Part shown: in pieces, positions 16,509 through 26,400 of the stretch
Layout: every line of letters starts with the position of its first letter
How positions within the stretch are numbered: position 1 is the first letter of the stretch
Assembly (NCBI GenBank): GCA_030377865.1
Contig: JAUCGA010000038.1
Span: 1-45,651 of the forward strand
Direction of reading: 5' to 3'
Length of the DNA: 45,651 nt
DNA from: Anaerolineales bacterium HSG25
GTDB taxonomy: Bacteria > Chloroflexota > Anaerolineae > 4572-78 > J111
The notes under the pieces: generated by a model
What the model saw: the letters and a program-made list of their open reading frames with translations, nothing else
Databases searched by the model: none
What the model was told of the DNA's origin: nothing
Translations under genes and position numbers: made by a program

Positions 16509-17461
16509 TATGCCGTCTCCTGTATATCAAAGGTGGTCACATAACTGACCACAAAAATAGTGATGATAAAGAATATAACCACACTCATGGCCGATCCATA
16601 TCCTAACTTCTGGAAGTCGAATAGGTTTTTATAGGCGAGGGTAGCCATCGTCTCTGTACCACTCCCCCCATTGGTCATCACTTTAATGGCATCAAAGATG
16701 CGAAGGGCATCAAGGGTACGGAAGATGAGAGCCACAAAAATGGCAGGACGTACGAGAGGCAAGGTTATAGAGAAAAACTGCTGAATTTTTGAAGCTCCGT
16801 CAATATCTGCCGCTTCATAAATATCACCGGGGATGATTTGTAACCCAGCGAGCAGAAGCAGGGCCATAAAAGGTGTGGTTTTCCAAACCTCCATAGCGAT
16901 AATGGCGGCCAAAGCGGTCTGCTTATTAGCCAACCAAGCAATCGGTGAATCGATCACCCCAAGCCGTAATAGCATGTCATTGTAAACCCCAAACACATCG
17001 TTATACATCCAAGCCCACATTCGGGCCGATACCACCGTGGGAACGGCCCAAGGAACGAGGACGGCTGTCCGCAAAAACCCCCTTCCCTTAAATTTAGAGT
17101 GTAGAACCAAGGCGATCCCTAACCCTAAAACGGTCTCTAAAATCACAGAAATAAAGGTTAACCACAGGGTGTTACTTACCGAGTCCCACCAATCATCATC
17201 TCCCCAACGGATGTCACCGTTAGATTTACGACTAATAGAGCCATCGTCATCAAACTTGGGCAACAATATTTTGGTATAGTTTTCTAAGCCCACATATTCA
17301 CTTTGGCCCGGTTTGCCCAATCTTTCATTAGTAAAACTGATTGATACGGCTTTATACAACGGCCAAGCCGCTACAATGAGCATAATCAATATTGTCGGGG
17401 CTAACAACATCCAAGCTAACTGCTCTTGTTGTTTACCCAGTTGACTTTTTGGTGCCGCCAT
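16508..17461 (-). CDS. Sugar ABC transporter permease, MalF type
   Basis: Permease of 317 residues that pairs with the MalG-type subunit. Hydrophobic helices span about 18-38, then 105-310. The EAA loop is EAADIDGASKIQQFF. Between helices 1 and 2 there is a short, charged external loop (KILLPKFDDDGSISRKSNG and WGDDDWW), a small version of the larger periplasmic domain in E. coli MalF, which contacts the binding protein. The stop overlaps the next start by one base. Upstream is a 366-bp spacer after the binding-protein gene, unusually long for this operon type, filled with hairpins and a flanked insertion. Confidence 0.9.
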   Translation of the reverse strand: MAAPKSQLGKQQEQLAWMLLAPTILIMLIVAAWPLYKAVSISFTNERLGKPGQSEYVGLENYTKILLPKFDDDGSISRKSNGDIRWGDDDWWDSVSNTLWLTFISVILETVLGLGIALVLHSKFKGRGFLRTAVLVPWAVPTVVSARMWAWMYNDVFGVYNDMLLRLGVIDSPIAWLANKQTALAAIIAMEVWKTTPFMALLLLAGLQIIPGDIYEAADIDGASKIQQFFSITLPLVRPAIFVALIFRTLDALRIFDAIKVMTNGGSGTETMATLAYKNLFDFQKLGYGSAMSVVIFFIITIFVVSYVTTFDIQETA

Positions 17462-17501
17462 TTATTCCTCCATCCTCATAACTTTGTTAGATAATATAGT
17501 T

Positions 17502-17733
17502 GATTTGTTACTCAGCATACATTCTTGGGTAATCAGACCCCTTGTTCCCAATCAGACCCCTTGTTCCCAAACTAGGTTTGGGAACACAATTGCTCAAGCA
17601 AACTCTGTTTGCGACTTGCAACATGCTAGAAACAGAGTTTCTATGGCATAGGCGTTCCCAATCTGGAGATTGGGAACGAGGGGAGATTGGGAACGAACGA
17701 GGGGATTTGTTACTCAGCATACATTCTTGGGTA
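17502..17733. repeat. Insertion flanked by a 30-bp direct repeat between SBP and malF genes
   Basis: The sequence beginning GATTTGTTACTCAGC occurs at 17502-17531 and again at 17704-17733, identical over 30 bases. The 172 bases between contain repeated GTTCCCAATC / GATTGGGAACG arms, facing each other, and an AAACAGAGTTT segment. No coding sequence is present. It looks like a palindromic element inserted with a long duplication. Confidence 0.75.
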
Positions 17734-17814
17734 GACCCTAAAGGTTTTGAAAACCTTTAGGGTCTTACTTACTATTTTTAATACGAGGTTAGATGCCTAA
17801 CATCTAACCTCGTA
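17733..17814 (-). promoter_or_regulatory. Two strong hairpins after the substrate-binding protein gene
   Basis: The first has 14-bp arms ACCCTAAAGGTTTT around one G (17735-17763), extended by two more pairs. The second has 14-bp arms TACGAGGTTAGATG and CATCTAACCTCGTA with a 5-base loop (17782-17814). It ends 13 bases past the binding-protein stop. By analogy with malE-malF of E. coli, such structures can protect the upstream message and lower permease expression. Partial termination is an alternative. Confidence 0.6.
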
Positions 17815-17827
17815 CATTGTGATAAAT

Positions 17828-20800
17828 CTATTCTGCTACATCAAAACCAGTGATGTCAGCCAAGTCGTCTTCAAGATCATACAAGGCATCTTCTGCGGTT
17901 TCTTCACCAGTTAAGATGGTGTGTACCGCGTTGAAGTAAGCGGCGCTCACTTCATTGTACAGTTCACCCGTTACGGTTGATGGTCGAGCCACCGCGCTGA
18001 CAAACACATCGTACAACGGCCCCATAAACGGTTGAGCATCGAGTAGTTCTGGGTCAGAGTAGAGACCCGCAAGCGTTGGCAAGTAACTGTTAGTGATGGC
18101 TCGTGACTTTTGAGCTTCTGGGCCAGCAATAAACCGAGTGAACATGGCCGCGGCTTCTACATTCTCTGAGTATTTGGAGACCATGAGTTGCCAGCCACCC
18201 AAAGTTGCGGCGTGGTTGCTTGCTCCAGTCGGCAAAACGGTGGCATCAAACAGACCTTTAATCGGGCTATCATCGGTGTTACCGAGTGAGAAGGCATAGG
18301 GCCAGTTACGCATAAAGGCGGCGTTACCACTTTGCCATACCCCACGAGCATCTTCTTCTTGATAGGTGGTTACACCCGGTGGTGAGATAGTATCGACCCA
18401 ACCGGCGGCTCGCTCAAAGGCGGCGGCGGCTGAAGGATTATTGACGGTAATGGTTCCATCCGGCTCGATGATGCTACCCGCATCATGAGAGTATTGCCAT
18501 TCCAGAGCATCACAGGTCAACCCTTCGTAGTTGTTTCCTTGCCAGACATAACCCCAGAAGGAGTCGTTGCCATCGGCACGTTCACCTTCTTGAATTGTAG
18601 CGGCCATTTCTTCCAACTCATCCCATGTGCTTGGTGGGCCAGAGTAGCCATACTTTTCTAATAGGTCGGAACGATAGAAGAGCAAACCAGCATCGGTGTA
18701 CCACGGGATACCAACCAATTTTCCGTCAACAGTATTGTTTTCGACAATGGCTGGGAAGTGTGATTCGATCTCTTCAGCCGGTAGATATTCTCGTAAATCA
18801 ACGGCATGATCGGCTAAAATACCGGGCCAAATCACGTCGATTTGATAAACGTCAAGGTCGCCAGAGCCAGCGCCCAAGAACTGCAACTGCTGAGACAAGT
18901 TATCAGTGGCTGATTGAGGCGCTTGAACAACTGTAACTTTAATACCTGTTTGTTCTTCAAACTGTGTAATCAACTCACCATAGGAACCAGCTTCGTCACC
19001 GACTGAGCCAAAGAATACGCTGAGTTCAGTTCCTTCGTAGTCACGAGTTAAGTAATCAGCAGTTGCTGAACTTTCTTCTGATGAAGAACTTTCCTCAGTG
19101 GATGCGTCTGATGCAGGTGCTGAACCAGCTCCAAAACCGGTGATGTCGGCCAAGTTATCTTCAAGATCAATCAAAGCATCTTCAGATGTTTCCTCGCCAG
19201 TAAGAATAGTGTGAACGGCGTTGAAGTACGCGGCACTCACTTCATTGTACAACTCACCCGTTACGGTTGACGGTCGAGCCACGGCGCTGACGAATACATC
19301 GTACAACGGCCCCATAAACGGTTGAGCATCGAGTAGTTCTGGGTCAGAGTAGAGACCAGCGATGGTCGGTAAGTAACTGTTGGTAACTGCTCGTGATTTT
19401 TGGGCTTTCGGACTAGCCATATAACGAGTGAACAAAGCGGCGGCATCTAAATCATCAGAATATTTAGAGACCATAAGTTGCCAGCCACCTAAGGTTGCGG
19501 CGTGGTTGGTGGCTCCCGTCGGTAAAACGGTTGCATCAAACAGACCTTGAATTGGGCTGTCGTCAGTGTTACCAAGTGAGAAGGCATAAGGCCAGTTACG
19601 CATAAAGGCGGCGTTACCACTTTGCCATACGCCACGAGCATCTTCTTCTTGATAGGTGGTTACACCCGGAGGTGAAATGGTATCGACCCAACCAGCGGCT
19701 CGGTCAAAAGCGGCGGCGGCGTTAGCGTTGTTGACACTAATAGTACCATCTGGTTCGATGATGCTACCACCATCATGAGAGTATTGCCATTCCAGAGCGT
19801 CACAGGTCAACCCTTCGTAGTTGTTCCCTTGCCAGACATAACCCCAGAAGGAATCATTGCCTTCGCCTCGTTCACCTTCTTGAATCGCGGCGGCCATTTC
19901 TTCCAACTCATCCCAGGTGGTGGGCGGAGCCGAGTAACCATACTTTTCTAACATATCGGTACGGTAGTAGAGCAAACCAGCATCGGTGTACCACGGGATA
20001 CCGACTAGTTTGCCACCAACGGTGTTGTTTTCAACAATCGCTGGGAAGTGAGATTCAATCTCTTCGGCAGGTAGATATTCTCGTAAATCGACGGCATGGT
20101 CGGCTAGAATACCGGGCCAAATCACATCAATTTGATAAACGTCAAGGTCGCCAGAACCAGCGCCCAAGAACTGTAACTGTTGAGCGAGGTTATCGGTAGC
20201 TGATTGCGGGGCTTGAACAACTGTGACGTTAATGCCTGTTGCTTCAGAGAACTCTTCAATCAATTCGCCATAAGAACCGGCTTCGTCACCGACTGAACCA
20301 AAGAATACGCTAATTTCAGCGCCTTCATAGTCACGAGTTAGATAGTCAATCGTATCATCTTTACCCGTTAAAGTCCCAGATGAAGCGGCGACATCAGCAT
20401 CAGGAGCAGGGCCGGGTGTAAACCCAGTAATATCGGCCAGTTGATCTTCAAGATCAATCAAGGCATCTTCAGATGTTTCTTCGCCAGTTAAGATAGTGTG
20501 AACGGCGTTGAAATAAGCGGCGCTTACTTCGTTGTACAGTTCGCCAGTTACGGTAGATGGACGAGCCACAGCGTTGTTGAATACGTCGAACAATGCTTCC
20601 ATAAATGGTTGCGCTTCAATTAGCTCAGGGTCTTTATAAAGCGAGCCAATGGTTGGCAGGTAGCTATTGGTAATAGCTCGTGATTTTTGAGCTTGTCGTC
20701 CTGCCATAAAAGCGGCAAACTGAGCGGCTTCTTCGGTATGCTCTGAATATTTAGAGACCATAAGTTGCCAACCACCCAAGGTTGCGGCGTGGTTAGAGGC

Positions 20801-21787
20801 TCCCGTCGGCAAGACGGTTGCATCAAACAGACCTTGAATCGGGCTGTCGTCAGTGTTGCCGAGTGAGAAGGCATAAGGCCAGTTACGCATAAAGGCGGCG
20901 TTACCACTTTGCCATACGCCACGAGCATCTTCTTCTTGATAGGTGGTTACACCCGGAGGTGAAATGGTATCGACCCAACCGGCGGCTCGGTCAAAAGCGG
21001 CGGCGGCGTTAGCGTTGTTGACACTAATTGTACCGTCTGGTTCGACGATGCTACCACCATTGTGGGAGTATTGCCATTCAAGGGCATCACAGGTCAAACC
21101 TTCGTAGTTGTTCCCTTGCCAAACATAACCCCAAAAGGAGTCGTTGCCATCGGTTCGTTCACCTTCTTGAATCGCGGCGGCCATCTCTTCCAACTCATTC
21201 CAGGTGGTGGGTGGAGCAGAGTAGCCATATTTTTCTAATAAATCGGTACGGTAATAGAGTAAACCAGCATCAGTGTACCATGGGATACCTACTAACTTAC
21301 CACCGACTGTATTGTTTTGCACAATAGCCGGGAAGTGAGCATCAATATCTGACCGAGGGATATATTCATACAGGTCAGCGGCATGATCAGCCAAAATACC
21401 GGGCCAAATCACGTCAATCTGGTAGACATCAAGGTCGGCTGAACCAGCACCCAAAAACTGTAACTGTTGGGCTAAGTTATCTGTGGCTGATTGAGGCGCT
21501 TGAACGACAGTCACCTTAATTCCAGTTTCATCTTCAAACTGCTTAATCAAATCGCCATAAGAGCCAGCTTCGTCACCGACTGAACCAAAAAACACACTTA
21601 ATTCCACATCAGAAGCGACTGGTTCTTCTGCGGGAGCTTCTTCTTTTGGTTCCTCTTTCGGAGCCTCTTCTTTAGGGGCATCCTCTTTAGGCGAATCAGG
21701 GGCAGGTTCACTTCCCCCGCTACATGCTGACATTACTAACGCGGCTACGAGTACTGCAATTAAGGTTAGCCAAATATTCTTTCTCAT
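17828..21787 (-). CDS. Lipoprotein with three tandem sugar-binding (SBP) domains
   Basis: Extracytoplasmic substrate-binding protein of 1319 residues, about three times the normal length. One lipoprotein signal ends in VMSAC (Cys22). A Pro/Glu/Lys-rich tether spans 23-58. Three full binding domains follow (about 61-489, 490-919, 920-1319), each opening with SVFFGSVGDEAGSYG and containing WPGILADHA, VGIPWYTDAGLL, EGLTCDALEWQYSH and ARPSTVTGELYNEVSAAYF. The gene repeats are offset by 1287 and 1290 bp, so the frame is kept. Copies differ at many codons, so this is not an assembly duplication. Domains 2 and 3 share a linker beginning DYLTRDYEG that domain 1 lacks. The EGLTCxALEW motif recalls trehalose/maltose-binding ThuE-like proteins. 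It sits between lacI and malFG. The ATG has GAGGAGAAGG about nine bases upstream. Confidence 0.92.
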   Translation of the reverse strand: MRKNIWLTLIAVLVAALVMSACSGGSEPAPDSPKEDAPKEEAPKEEPKEEAPAEEPVASDVELSVFFGSVGDEAGSYGDLIKQFEDETGIKVTVVQAPQSATDNLAQQLQFLGAGSADLDVYQIDVIWPGILADHAADLYEYIPRSDIDAHFPAIVQNNTVGGKLVGIPWYTDAGLLYYRTDLLEKYGYSAPPTTWNELEEMAAAIQEGERTDGNDSFWGYVWQGNNYEGLTCDALEWQYSHNGGSIVEPDGTISVNNANAAAAFDRAAGWVDTISPPGVTTYQEEDARGVWQSGNAAFMRNWPYAFSLGNTDDSPIQGLFDATVLPTGASNHAATLGGWQLMVSKYSEHTEEAAQFAAFMAGRQAQKSRAITNSYLPTIGSLYKDPELIEAQPFMEALFDVFNNAVARPSTVTGELYNEVSAAYFNAVHTILTGEETSEDALIDLEDQLADITGFTPGPAPDADVAASSGTLTGKDDTIDYLTRDYEGAEISVFFGSVGDEAGSYGELIEEFSEATGINVTVVQAPQSATDNLAQQLQFLGAGSGDLDVYQIDVIWPGILADHAVDLREYLPAEEIESHFPAIVENNTVGGKLVGIPWYTDAGLLYYRTDMLEKYGYSAPPTTWDELEEMAAAIQEGERGEGNDSFWGYVWQGNNYEGLTCDALEWQYSHDGGSIIEPDGTISVNNANAAAAFDRAAGWVDTISPPGVTTYQEEDARGVWQSGNAAFMRNWPYAFSLGNTDDSPIQGLFDATVLPTGATNHAATLGGWQLMVSKYSDDLDAAALFTRYMASPKAQKSRAVTNSYLPTIAGLYSDPELLDAQPFMGPLYDVFVSAVARPSTVTGELYNEVSAAYFNAVHTILTGEETSEDALIDLEDNLADITGFGAGSAPASDASTEESSSSEESSATADYLTRDYEGTELSVFFGSVGDEAGSYGELITQFEEQTGIKVTVVQAPQSATDNLSQQLQFLGAGSGDLDVYQIDVIWPGILADHAVDLREYLPAEEIESHFPAIVENNTVDGKLVGIPWYTDAGLLFYRSDLLEKYGYSGPPSTWDELEEMAATIQEGERADGNDSFWGYVWQGNNYEGLTCDALEWQYSHDAGSIIEPDGTITVNNPSAAAAFERAAGWVDTISPPGVTTYQEEDARGVWQSGNAAFMRNWPYAFSLGNTDDSPIKGLFDATVLPTGASNHAATLGGWQLMVSKYSENVEAAAMFTRFIAGPEAQKSRAITNSYLPTLAGLYSDPELLDAQPFMGPLYDVFVSAVARPSTVTGELYNEVSAAYFNAVHTILTGEETAEDALYDLEDDLADITGFDVAE

Positions 21788-22049
21788 AGTTTTTTACCCT
21801 TCTCCTCATGAAAGATAGTATCAAAATAGGCTATCAACGTAAAATAGGACAATATACGGAAAGCATGCATCCCGCCTAGCAGGATGCTAACGCTCCAAAC
21901 ACATACAAATAGTCTTGATTTATGTTCATAGCCTCAACATAAAAACAACTAAAAACATCTCTTTTTAACACTTGAAACTCGCATCGTTATCTTATAAGCA
22001 TGGCCTCCATTAACGAGGTAATGTATTGGGAAAATATATAAGTTTACTG

Positions 22050-23057
22050 CTATTGATTAGGAGAAACAGTGGTTTGACGGACAATTAGTTTTGTTTCTAA
22101 TTGGATAGAGCCTGCGTTATAGTTGGGGGTGTCGATGGTATTGAGGAGTAGTTCCATGCCCTGAACGCCCGATTCAAACAGATGTTGACGTACAGTTGTC
22201 AATTGGGCGAAATGGGCTAGTTCAATATCATCATAACCAATAACAGATAAATCACTTGGGACGTTGATGTTTAACTCACGAGCGGCTTCAATAATACCTA
22301 AAGCTAATTCGTCACAAAAAGCAAACACCGCAGTAGGTCGATCCGTTTGCTCAAGCAGTTCCATGCCCACTTGACGACCTTTCGCTCTGCGATGCCATCC
22401 GGCTCGATAAAACGGAGGGTGAACAGGAAGACTCTTGTTTTCCATACCCTGACAGTAGCCAAGGTACCTATTTTGATTAAAACTAGAGCCAAGTGGGTCT
22501 TCTAAAATATCGCCGACGTAGGCAATATTTTGATGCCCCAAATCGGCCAGATACTCGACTGCTTTACGAGTAGCCGCGATGTCATCTACATATATATTTG
22601 GGAGTTCAGGATGAGAAGACTCAACAAGCACCGTCGGGATTTCCCCTTGACGGATCCGTTTTAAGTCTTTATCTGGCATGTTGAGGGAAAAAATCAACAA
22701 GCCATCAACACGGCCACGGCGAGGTACAGTTTGAAATACTTTGTCGCGTTGCGGTGCATTTTCAACCGTAAATAGGTTAATATCATAATCCGATTCTACA
22801 ATAACGGACATCACACCGCGCAAACGCTCTATTTGGGCAGAGCTAGTGAAATAGGGGATAATGACGGCAATACTATTGGTTCGCCCCATCGAAAGGCGAC
22901 GACCACTACTGTTGGGAACAAAATCTAATTTATCAATGGCCGCTAAAACTTTTTCACGGGTTGCTTGACTAACAGGTCGGCTATTGTTGAGCACACTTGA
23001 AACTGTACCGATCCCGACCCCCGCTTGTTTCGCAACATCATGAATTGTGTTTGACAA
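22050..23057 (-). CDS. LacI-family transcriptional regulator
   Basis: Sugar-responsive repressor of 335 residues. Residues 1-50 hold the LacI helix-turn-helix and hinge: TIHDVAKQAGVGIGTVSSVLN and the RRLSMGRT hinge. A periplasmic-binding-like effector domain follows (VIGYDDIELAHFAQLTTVRQ). The start is TTG at 23057, with AGAGGGG nine bases upstream. It heads the operon lacI - triple binding protein - malF - malG, all on the minus strand; the 262 bp to the next gene hold a strong ribosome site but no second perfect operator. Its own promoter carries a 24-bp palindrome at the start site, so autorepression is very likely. The inducer is presumably the transported sugar. Confidence 0.93.
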   Translation of the reverse strand: MSNTIHDVAKQAGVGIGTVSSVLNNSRPVSQATREKVLAAIDKLDFVPNSSGRRLSMGRTNSIAVIIPYFTSSAQIERLRGVMSVIVESDYDINLFTVENAPQRDKVFQTVPRRGRVDGLLIFSLNMPDKDLKRIRQGEIPTVLVESSHPELPNIYVDDIAATRKAVEYLADLGHQNIAYVGDILEDPLGSSFNQNRYLGYCQGMENKSLPVHPPFYRAGWHRRAKGRQVGMELLEQTDRPTAVFAFCDELALGIIEAARELNINVPSDLSVIGYDDIELAHFAQLTTVRQHLFESGVQGMELLLNTIDTPNYNAGSIQLETKLIVRQTTVSPNQ

Positions 23058-23079
23058 ATTACTGTTCCCCTCTTTTCTG

Positions 23080-23103
23080 CTTCTCGGAAGCGCTTCCGAG
23101 AAG
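23080..23103. promoter_or_regulatory. Perfect 24-bp LacI-type operator
   Basis: Half-site CTTCTCGGAAGC followed directly by its complement GCTTCCGAGAAG, with the central CG usual for LacI-family operators. It lies immediately downstream of the -10 box at 23111-23116, covering the predicted start site. Repression by the adjacent regulator is the natural reading. Confidence 0.85.
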
Positions 23104-23110
23104 TTTCAAC

Positions 23111-23139
23111 AGTATACTCTAGTACTAGGTATTTGTCAA
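23111..23139 (-). promoter_or_regulatory. Consensus sigma-70 promoter of the lacI/sugar operon
   Basis: On the minus strand TTGACA (23139-23134), a 17-base spacer, then TATACT (23116-23111), one base away from TATAAT. Start of transcription is expected at about 23104, inside or next to the operator. Confidence 0.85.
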
Positions 23140-23447
23140 GCCCTTTTTTGGAAAAAACCTTCGTTAAACAAATCCTCTGCCACTAACGAAAACTTTGGGT
23201 GACAGGGCTACAGTGAATTTAAGAATAAAACAGAGAAATTTCTCAAACTACAGGATTTGGTAATTAAATTCAGTTAATTTAAACCGCCGAAAACCAATCC
23301 GTTTCTTTCAATTACCCGTAAGTTAATTAATGCATATCCCTTATCAATATATTTTACAACAATCTGGCTATTTTGTTAAATTCAATTAAAGTATCCTAGC
23401 ACTCTCTAAGATATAATTCTCAAATTATGCTTTTAACAAACGTGTGG

Positions 23448-23453
23448 TATAAT
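23448..23453 (+). promoter_or_regulatory. Extended -10 promoter of the DUF11 gene
   Basis: TATAAT preceded by TGG (extended -10 pattern TGn). The upstream hexamer TTATGC at 17 bases is a poor -35. Start would be near 23460, leaving a leader of about 16 bases before the ATG at 23476, with no Shine-Dalgarno in it. Confidence 0.6.
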
Positions 23454-23475
23454 AGTGTCTTAATATTGTAAACTA

Positions 23476-26400
23476 ATGGAACCTTTATATAAACACGATT
23501 GTTTTTGGTATCAAAAAGCCATGTTGTTTCAGAAACCTGTTATCCAGTCATCACAAATTTTTATATCTCTAGCCAAATCTATTGCTGGTGGAGTAGGCAT
23601 GTTCGGTTTTGTTCTCGTGTTCCTACTTATAGGAATATCTCCAAAAACGGTTCAGGCTACACCTAAGCAACCAGCCAGTGAAACATTCTCGAAACCAGCT
23701 AAACCAGAAGCTTTATGGCACGGGTTAAATGTCGTTTACAGTATTACTCCTACTAATAAGCTTGTTTTTGGTAATTTAGTTACTTATAGTTTGACGATTG
23801 AAAACACTACCCCTGATACAAAAACGATTACAATTACCGATACCATTGCTTTCACATTGATGGAGGTTATTACTTATGGCTTCAGTTTATCAGACAGTTC
23901 TTCATCATCTTTAGCTAGTCCTGTGACGGCTACGATTAAGATTCCTCCCCATAATACAGTTGCCGTTACCGTTGTAGCTCGAGTATTGGCTGTACCCGAC
24001 GCGTCCACAACCGTTACCAATACAGTTTTTATTGATGATGGTTCAGCATTACCTTGGAGTAGGTTGGTTACACATACACGTAAGACCAATTTTAATCGCC
24101 AGATAATAGGTGCAAATGATGGTGAATGGACGGTTGATGGACATGGTCCAGTTCTTTATAAATTAGAAATCAAAAATAAAAGTGATTTTTATACCATGAC
24201 CGAAGCTATGGTTACATATCCTGTTCCATCCCTGATTCATAATTTTGATCCGTATCTTAACGGAATTCCTGTAGGAACAGTTGTAACGTATGGTAGTAGC
24301 ATTCTTGAGTGGAAAATTGGTACAATTGACCCAAATACTGCAATAACTCTAAGTTTTGCAGTTATAGCTCCATCGGGAGTTTTGAGTGATGCTGATAAAA
24401 TTGAACATAACCCAATTATCTATTACATAACTAACAATAGGATATTTACAAGCCAGTATCCTCGTTCTATCGCAATATCCGCTGACCCTCAGTTAGCGAT
24501 TGAAGTTACCTCTAGTATAACCACTGCAACACCCCACCCCCTCCATTATCTTGACCATACCGTTTGGATCACCAATGAAGGTTATCGGCAATCAGCAACA
24601 GATACATTGAGTGTTACAGTTTCTAACCCTAGTTATTTTAAAATTTACCATAATAACAATTTGTTACAAGATGAGATTGCGTTACCTGATTTAATGTATC
24701 AAAAAGCTCCCGCATCGACACAAACACATAAATTGGGACTGGAATGGCCATCTGCTCAGGTACCCGCTGACATGGAAGATGTGACCATAACCGCCACTCT
24801 AAAATCTGATGAGCGAGACCATCCTTCCAAAAAACCACGTGAAGTGACACGGATAGTATCCGTCACAACCCTGATTTCGGCGACCCCCAATTTAATAGTA
24901 GGCTCAAATCCACCGTCGTTGACTGTTTCACCCGGCCGAGAATTTTATTACGAAATTACAGTTGATAATCGGCTTGGAACCCAAGCCGCTAGTAATGTCC
25001 GTGTTACCCAACAGTTGGACAGCAGGGCGCAATTTGTCACCAGCACCTTAACGCCATTCTTAACCTCCGCAAATGAGGTGGAGTGGTTAATTCCACATAT
25101 TGGCAGGGAAATACAAACGATTGGTTTGACTTTGACCACCATTCATACCGATGTACTTGCTGGAGTGACACTGGTTCAGCCAGTGGTTATGACCGCGGCC
25201 TATAATGAGCCGGACATATCTTATGTGATATCGAGTAATCATCGTATTGATGTAACCGTTATAGTGAGTAATACGCCAGATTTGAAGCTTATCATTGCTT
25301 CACCGATAAATTTTTCATCTTCTTCAGGTGTAACCGCGGGGATGGTTTTGACCTATCCGATAACGATTAAAAATCGTGGCTCTGCTACAGCTTTCAGTTA
25401 TACCATTACTGGCCTCGTACCAACCTATACCCAACTGGCTTCACGACCAAACTCCAACTGGTTAGTATTAAATAATCGGCAACTAATATTGACCAATGCA
25501 ACATCGCTTACACCGCCGCATGTCGCTACCCACTATTTAGAGTTACAGGTTGATGATGTTTTTACCGCTAATAACGGTAGCATTATCCTCAATAATTTTT
25601 GTGTACATGAGTTAGCTGATGCAGATGTGAACCCAGATAACAATTGTGATACTTATCATACCACCATTAGCCCTACAGTCGTTGTAACGATTATGCAATC
25701 TGCTCCGCCAACAGGGTCGTTAAATTTGGGGGAGGTGTTAACCTATACCGTTTATGTCTATAACACAGGTACTGGTCCCGCACACCATGTTGAAGTTGAG
25801 ACTTTGTTACCGACACTAACCCAATATATCTCATCGGTCATTAGCTCAACGGTTACACCACTCAACAAAGATTGCCATGCGTTGATTACTGAAACCCACC
25901 ACATTCAGTGTTTGTTAAACACATTACAAGGCCATGAACGGTTAACGATTACTTTGTGGGCCACTATGAGCCGTATTTTGCCCGAAAGTGAAATAACGCT
26001 GACCAGTCAAAGTAAACTGACTTATGTTGGAGCAAACAATCAACCACAAACACCTCCTCCTGTGCAAGCCAAATCGGTGCCCATAACAACGAGTGCCATA
26101 CTCACGATTTCGACGCATACCGAGATAACGACGGTTTATGCAGGGCTTGTGGTTAGCTATACAACCTATATCACCAATTCGGGCGGGATTACAGCCTATT
26201 ATCCAAACGTTGTAAATTATCTATCGAAATATACGGCTATGGGTGGGCGCATCTGGACAAACGGAAATGATCACTGTTTTTTAGACCCCTATCAGCCTGA
26301 TGCCCATACCGTTATATGGGAAGATAGTTTAAGGATTCCACCTGATAAAACTATCTTCATCTATTGCCAATTTGGAGCAAACATGGCTAACTGGTTCCCC

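Noticed and set aside
15627..23057. ATPase subunit of the sugar transporter
   Set aside because: No Walker-motif protein is present in this operon; the system must use a shared ATPase elsewhere.
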